The position numbers and the translations under genes were made by a program. Positions 60,275 to 64,000 of a stretch of 64,000 nucleotides of DNA are shown in pieces. The notes beneath the pieces were generated by a model that saw nothing but the letters and a program-made list of their open reading frames with translations, searched no databases and had not been told where the DNA came from. The DNA is from CAYTZN01 sp964442495. Lineage in GTDB: Bacteria > Pseudomonadota > Gammaproteobacteria > Legionellales > Legionellaceae. Numbering within the stretch: the stretch's first letter is position 1; each line of letters starts with the position of its first letter. The stretch covers positions 46,948 to 110,947 of the forward strand of contig CAYTZN010000007.1 in NCBI GenBank assembly GCA_964442495.1, written 5' to 3'.

Positions 60275-61921
60275 TTATAAGTCATCTTTCAGTGGCGCAA
60301 TAGAATTTTTAACCAATTCTGCAGAAAATTCTTGTTGAAGCCGTTGAAAAAACGGGTCGTTTTGTAGTGCCGTTGAGGCTTCATCCTGTTCTTTCACTTC
60401 CGCTATCTTGCGTTTTTGTGCGGGGGACGATGTAACATCCTCTTCGCTATGAAGTTTTAGTTTGATGGTTTCGTTATAATAATTGGTTAATCCCTGCTCT
60501 ATTCGGCCGATAACGGCAGTAGTAAATACAGAGCGGTGACCTTTATTGACTCGTAACGTAACCATAGCGCCGGCTTTATCAATAAGTTCAGCATTTTCAG
60601 CAGCATTTAATGCTAAACCGCTTAATTTAAGTTGCGGCAACATGGTGCTCCAATCATCTGATTTTTCTAGTGATGTGAGAGTAGGGGGTGGGGGATTCGC
60701 TTCTGTGGGCAATGGTACAGCGAGGTTTTCATCTTCATGTGTTGGTGGCAATGATGTTGTTAAATCGATGTTGGCCGTCGGTGTGGGTAAAAATATTTGT
60801 TGAGGTTGCTGATAATGCAAGGGGGGGGTGGTTGAGTGAGATAGCGGCTTGAAGGTGTACATTCTCAATAACATCATTTCAAATCCAATGGCTAATGTAG
60901 GTGCAAGGTGCAAATCTTCAGTGCTTTTTATACCAATTTGATAAAACAATTGCACATCTTCAGGTGTAAATTGTGACTGCATGGACAATGTTTCTTTGCT
61001 GACATCGAGCAAGGAAAGCGTGTTGGGAATACTTTGGCTAATGCTGATTTGATGTAAGTAATTGAGTATTTCATCAACAACATAGTGAAAATGCCCTCCT
61101 TCAGCAGCAATTTGGCGGCTAATATTGATGAGCCTTTGTGGCTCGCTGTTTGCCAATGCTTGGAGAAGTTGTAGCGCGTAATCTTGTTGGGTATAACCAA
61201 GAATGGCTTTTACATCTTGTACTAAGAGCTTACTATCACAGCCAGCTATGGCTTGATCAAGCAGGCTAAGGGCGTCACGAACGCTTCCTCGGGCGGCTGC
61301 TGCTATGATGTCCAAGGCGTCAATTTCATAGGGCACCTGTTCATTGTTTAAAATATGTTCTAAATGTTGACGGATAACAATGGGTGTCACGTGTTTTAAG
61401 GTAAACTGAAGGCATCTTGATAGTACGGTGATGGGTAATTTTTGTGGGTCAGTGGTCGCTAGAAAAAACTTAATATGGGCGGGTGGTTCTTCCAATGTTT
61501 TTAGCAGAGCATTAAAACTATGCTGCGACAACATATGTACTTCATCAATGAGGTAAATTTTAAAGCGGCCACTGGTAGGGGCATATTGTACATTTTCGAG
61601 AAGTTCACGTGTATCTTCAACGCGTGTTCGCGATGCGCCATCTATTTCAATAAGATCAATAAACCGACCTTGCTCAATGGCAACACAGGCATCGCATGTT
61701 AAACATGGCGTGGCGCTAATACTTTGTTCACAGTTAAGCGCTTTTGCTAATATGCGTGCCACACTGGTTTTACCTACACCACGTGTTCCGGTAAATAGAT
61801 AGGCATGGTGTAATCGATTTTGATTAATGGAATTGACGAGCACTTTATTGATATGCTCTTGACCTATTAGCTCAGAAAACGTACGTGGTCGCCATTTACG
61901 CGCCAGGGCAATATAGCTCAT
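60275..61921 (-). CDS. dnaX: DNA polymerase III subunits gamma and tau
   Basis: DnaX is the ATPase of the clamp loader. P-loop GTRGVGKTSVARI lies near residues 45-57, the zinc site CEQSISATPCLTCDAC near 64-79, and LIDEVHMLSQHSFNALLKTLEEPP follows. The motor plus collar domains end near residue 360 (IGFEMMLLRMYTFKPL); then a Pro/Gln/Thr-rich linker and the tau C-terminal domain follow. A run of eight C bases (plus-strand G8, 60821-60828) falls at codons 365-367, at that boundary. At 548 residues it is shorter than E. coli tau. Confidence 0.95.
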   Translation of the reverse strand: MSYIALARKWRPRTFSELIGQEHINKVLVNSINQNRLHHAYLFTGTRGVGKTSVARILAKALNCEQSISATPCLTCDACVAIEQGRFIDLIEIDGASRTRVEDTRELLENVQYAPTSGRFKIYLIDEVHMLSQHSFNALLKTLEEPPAHIKFFLATTDPQKLPITVLSRCLQFTLKHVTPIVIRQHLEHILNNEQVPYEIDALDIIAAAARGSVRDALSLLDQAIAGCDSKLLVQDVKAILGYTQQDYALQLLQALANSEPQRLINISRQIAAEGGHFHYVVDEILNYLHQISISQSIPNTLSLLDVSKETLSMQSQFTPEDVQLFYQIGIKSTEDLHLAPTLAIGFEMMLLRMYTFKPLSHSTTPPLHYQQPQQIFLPTPTANIDLTTSLPPTHEDENLAVPLPTEANPPPPTLTSLEKSDDWSTMLPQLKLSGLALNAAENAELIDKAGAMVTLRVNKGHRSVFTTAVIGRIEQGLTNYYNETIKLKLHSEEDVTSSPAQKRKIAEVKEQDEASTALQNDPFFQRLQQEFSAELVKNSIAPLKDDL

Positions 61922-61968
61922 AAGGTTTCTTAATTTTTTATTGGTAGGCCATTTTATAGATATTTGGC

Positions 61969-62078
61969 GGCAGCCCTAAGAGCCACACCCCGGCGCTCGA
62001 ATCAATTGTTACCGCTGCTCCCTTCCGGGCCTGACGGGGTTCACAATCTATCGTCGCGAGGGGACCAATAGGGCCACC
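61969..62078 (-). ncRNA. ffs: Signal recognition particle 4.5S RNA
   Basis: On the minus strand the RNA reads from about 62078 to 61969. The conserved SRP core includes GTCAGGCCCGGAAGGGAGCA with the GGAA tetraloop, and AGCAGCGGTAAC follows. The ends pair: GGTGGCCCTA at the 5' side with TAGGGCTGCC at the 3' side. It is about 110 nt, the small bacterial form. It acts with Ffh (53.6 kb) and FtsY (25.3 kb). It lies directly upstream of dnaX, a position shared with many gammaproteobacteria. Confidence 0.93.
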
Positions 62079-62128
62079 ATTCTTGAAACGCGAGATTAGC
62101 AAAAATATTCATAAATAGCCAGAGACTT

Positions 62129-62163
62129 AAAAAAAAAGCTAAACAGAACCTAACCTGTTAGCT
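62129..62163 (-). terminator. Rho-independent terminator of the upstream minus-strand gene
   Basis: On the minus strand AGCTAACAG (62163-62155) pairs with CTGTTTAGCT (62146-62137), followed by a run of nine T bases. It is the 3' end of the transcript from the gene at 63372. A larger AGCCAGAGA / TCTCTGGCT pair at 62117-62174 flanks it. Confidence 0.75.
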
Positions 62164-62241
62164 GTTCTCTGGCTAAAGAGATGCAATAGTTATCATTATA
62201 TGTTTGTGTTCTGTGAAATGATGTTCCTTTGCATTGATAAT

Positions 62242-63372
62242 TTAGGGCGCTGGCATCTCCATAAACGACCAAAGTGAATCACCTAACTCGGGTAAGGTTG
62301 GGTCTATATTTTCTATTCTTTGATGAGCATCAAGTTGAGCTAGCTTTTCACGTGCCTCTTTCGCACTGTAATAATGTTTTGGTTGATCAATATAGGTGGG
62401 CGTTGGTGGCTCATCTGCTTGAGCGTTAGTGGAATAATCTACGACTAAATTTAATTGAGTTAACGCAGAAGGCGCTGGGGTAAATAAAGTACCTCTCTTG
62501 TCTGCTCGATGTTGATGGCTCGTAAACTCGCCTGGCTCATGATTACTTACTGCCACATTGGACTGTTGGGTCATTAATGACGCCGTATTAAAAAAAGTAG
62601 ATGCATTTTGAAAAAGAAGATGGGGTTCTAAAGGAAGATAGGGTGGTAGAGCCGCTAGCGGTGGATGCAGTATTATCTCTTGTGTTGATTGGATATCTAG
62701 ATGCGATAAATTCTGTTTTAAATCCCTCATGGGACATTGCCAATAATTTATAAAAAGTTGATCTGCTGGAATTTTATGTGATGACGGTTCACTGAAATGT
62801 ATTCCTGATAATAATTCTCTTGTTAATATGCCTTTCTTCAATTGAGCGAAGGAAAGCTCTAATCCCGAAAAATGATAACTCTTAAGATGCGCTTCTAAAC
62901 GCTCAAGAGAAACACCAAGCCTTTTAGCTGCAGACTCGCTGTTCTCTGAATCTAAAATTTGTTGGTGAATAACCCCGAGAGTGAAGTTTCTTAAATCTAT
63001 AGTATTTGGTGCGCTAAAGGTTGTGTAAGTTGGGTCTGTGAATGATTCTTTAGGTTTTACACAATAATCATTATAGTCTAGGGCTTTAGTTATAAAGTTA
63101 GGACCATTCGCTATGCATTGCATTTGGATTTTATTCATTTTTGAATAAAGTCCTTTCTGGCCATCAAATGACTTGGTGAGCTTGATACGCTGATAGTTAA
63201 GCGGAAGTCCCTGATAGTTAATAGCGGCTAATGCTCGTACAACCGCATCTTTTTTCAGCGTGATATTGTCGCGTTCAAAGGAATGTAAAAAAGACATCCA
63301 GTCCTGGCTTTTTTTTATACGTTCTGATAAAGCTCCTAAGCTAATTTCTAAAACACATTCTTGTTTAGGCAT
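62242..63372 (-). CDS. Unrecognised modular protein, HTH-like repeats and C-terminal W/F motif (family member 2)
   Basis: I do not recognise this 376-residue protein. Residues about 40-80 and 130-190 look like two related units, each with a GLPLNYQRIKL or GLELSFAQLKK turn. The second contains SAAKRLGVSLERLEAHLKSY (147-166), an HTH-like pair. A Pro/Thr-rich region precedes the end motif LGDSLWSFMEMPAP (363-376); DWMSFLHSF at 24-32 is related in kind. It resembles the gene at 46516-45524. It has its own terminator and no signal peptide. Effector or regulator status is inferred, not shown. Confidence 0.75.
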   Translation of the reverse strand: MPKQECVLEISLGALSERIKKSQDWMSFLHSFERDNITLKKDAVVRALAAINYQGLPLNYQRIKLTKSFDGQKGLYSKMNKIQMQCIANGPNFITKALDYNDYCVKPKESFTDPTYTTFSAPNTIDLRNFTLGVIHQQILDSENSESAAKRLGVSLERLEAHLKSYHFSGLELSFAQLKKGILTRELLSGIHFSEPSSHKIPADQLFINYWQCPMRDLKQNLSHLDIQSTQEIILHPPLAALPPYLPLEPHLLFQNASTFFNTASLMTQQSNVAVSNHEPGEFTSHQHRADKRGTLFTPAPSALTQLNLVVDYSTNAQADEPPTPTYIDQPKHYYSAKEAREKLAQLDAHQRIENIDPTLPELGDSLWSFMEMPAP

Positions 63373-63715
63373 AAGTTAGTCCTTTGGTAGAGGAAAGATA
63401 AGTATAGAGTGTTTTTTACAATTTAATTTTGCATGAAAAGAACTTTGTTACGATGCGTAGATGATATGCTGCGTTTAAAAACGGTCTGTTTCAAATCAAA
63501 GCGGTAATTGTATGCATAAGAATCCCGGTCGGCATGAAATAAACAAAGAAAAACGCAAAAAGTGTTTGACATAGAAACTCAGATGAGTAGAATACGCAGC
63601 ACGCCTTCGGGGCATGGTTCATTAAGAAGATAGAAGACAAACTGTGTGGGCGCTCTGAGAAGAAAGAGTGCACAAAAGATAAAAAGACGTTAGTAGAGAT
63701 ACTGACACAGAGATT
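63373..63715. promoter_or_regulatory. Upstream region of the rRNA operon
   Basis: No gene is supported. The minus-strand promoter of the modular protein gene should be in the left part (TATACT near 63400). The right part contains the rrn promoter at 63566-63593 and the 16S leader, with a purine-rich segment and CTGTGTGGGCGCTCTGAG before the 16S start. Confidence 0.6.
63566..63593 (+). promoter_or_regulatory. rRNA operon promoter
   Basis: TTGACA at 63566-63571 and TAGAAT at 63588-63593 are spaced by 16 nt, about 120 nt before the 16S start. The sequence after the -10 is GC-rich (ACGCAGCACGCC), the discriminator type seen in stringently controlled rRNA promoters, and an A-rich segment lies upstream of the -35 as in UP elements. 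Confidence 0.75.
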
Positions 63716-64000
63716 GAACTGAAGAGTTTGATCCTGGCTCAGATTGAACGCTGGCGGCATGCCTAACACATGCAAGTCGAACGGCAGCACGGTCTAGCTT
63801 GCTAGATGGGTGGCGAGTGGCGAACGGGTGAGTAACGCGTAGGAATATGCCTTAAAGAGGGGGATAACTTGGGGAAACTCAAGCTAATACCGCATAATCT
63901 CTTCGGAGAAAAGCTAGGGACCTTCGGGCCTTGCGCTTTAAGATTAGCCTGCGTCCGATTAGCTAGTTGGTGGGGTAAAGGCCTACCAAGGCGACGATCG
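63716..64000 (+). rRNA. 16S ribosomal RNA, 5' part
   Basis: The canonical 5' segment GAAGAGTTTGATCCTGGCTC begins at 63721, so the mature 5' end is near 63716. It continues through GATTGAACGCTGGCGGCAT, the variable V1 (GCAGCACGGTCTAGCTTGCT), and on to CGACGATCG at the window edge. The V1-V2 sequences are Legionella-like from memory. The gene runs off the window. Confidence 0.97.

Noticed and set aside
63491..63790. Minus-strand 99-residue frame
   Set aside because: It is antisense to the start of the 16S rRNA and its promoter, with no ribosome binding site or family match.

Overview
The window reads as chromosomal DNA of a Legionellales bacterium, most likely Legionellaceae. It carries two blocks of the Dot/Icm type IVB secretion system (icmX-icmW, icmV-dotA, dotB-dotC-dotD). 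The 16S rRNA gene starting near 63716 looks Legionella-like from memory of that sequence. Base composition is moderately AT-rich, and the core gene order is gammaproteobacterial.

Layout. 0.15-2.75 kb: petABC (bc1 complex). 2.9-3.9 kb: sspAB. 4.0-10.0 kb: nnr-tsaE-amiB-mutL-miaA, then a small zinc-finger gene and a family 9 glycosyltransferase. 11.2-12.7 kb: an island with a dispersed repeat and an ankyrin protein. 12.7-20.6 kb: the Dot/Icm block, with icmWX and icmV-dotA divergent and dotDCB convergent with dotA, followed by an unrecognised two-TM protein divergent from dotD. 22-25.3 kb: rsmD and an active/inactive pair of M16 peptidases. 25.3-28.9 kb: ftsY-ftsE-ftsX-rpoH. 29-32.4 kb: add, a small conserved gene, pit and a PhoU-like regulator. 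32.5-35 kb: eno and ftsB, separated by a dienelactone hydrolase on the other strand. 35-39 kb (minus strand): pal-cpoB-queE followed by mevalonate decarboxylase and mevalonate kinase. 39.1-42.5 kb: an Mla-type lipid ABC transporter. 43.4-46.5 kb: an accessory patch with repeats, an IS4-type transposase remnant and two unrecognised proteins. 46.6-48.3 kb: an ABC-2 exporter. 48.5-51.5 kb: an outer-membrane barrel, a 2OG oxygenase, a YgjP-like protease, a small exported protein and a DNA methyltransferase. 51.5-54.9 kb: ffh, rpsP-rimM-trmD-rplS. 55-55.6 kb: an IS5-type remnant. 55.8-58 kb: a CorB-like transporter and a hydrolase. 58.3-62.1 kb: dnaX-ybaB-recR-DUF547 and the SRP RNA. 62.2-63.4 kb: an unrecognised protein. 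63.7 kb: the start of an rRNA operon.

Most of the window is ordinary housekeeping sequence. The best leads are: (i) two unrecognised proteins (46516-45524 and 63372-62242) that share a MPK start, an HTH-like repeated module, a Pro/Thr-rich linker and short acidic Trp/Phe motifs near the C-terminus, a layout resembling a transcription-factor-like effector family; (ii) a G9 homopolymer in dotA that would act as an on/off switch if it slips; (iii) a C8 homopolymer exactly at the domain III/IV boundary of dnaX, which could produce a gamma-like product; (iv) three families of small dispersed repeats, one of which ends an IS4 remnant. No database search or folding was run. All family calls come from reading motifs and gene order.
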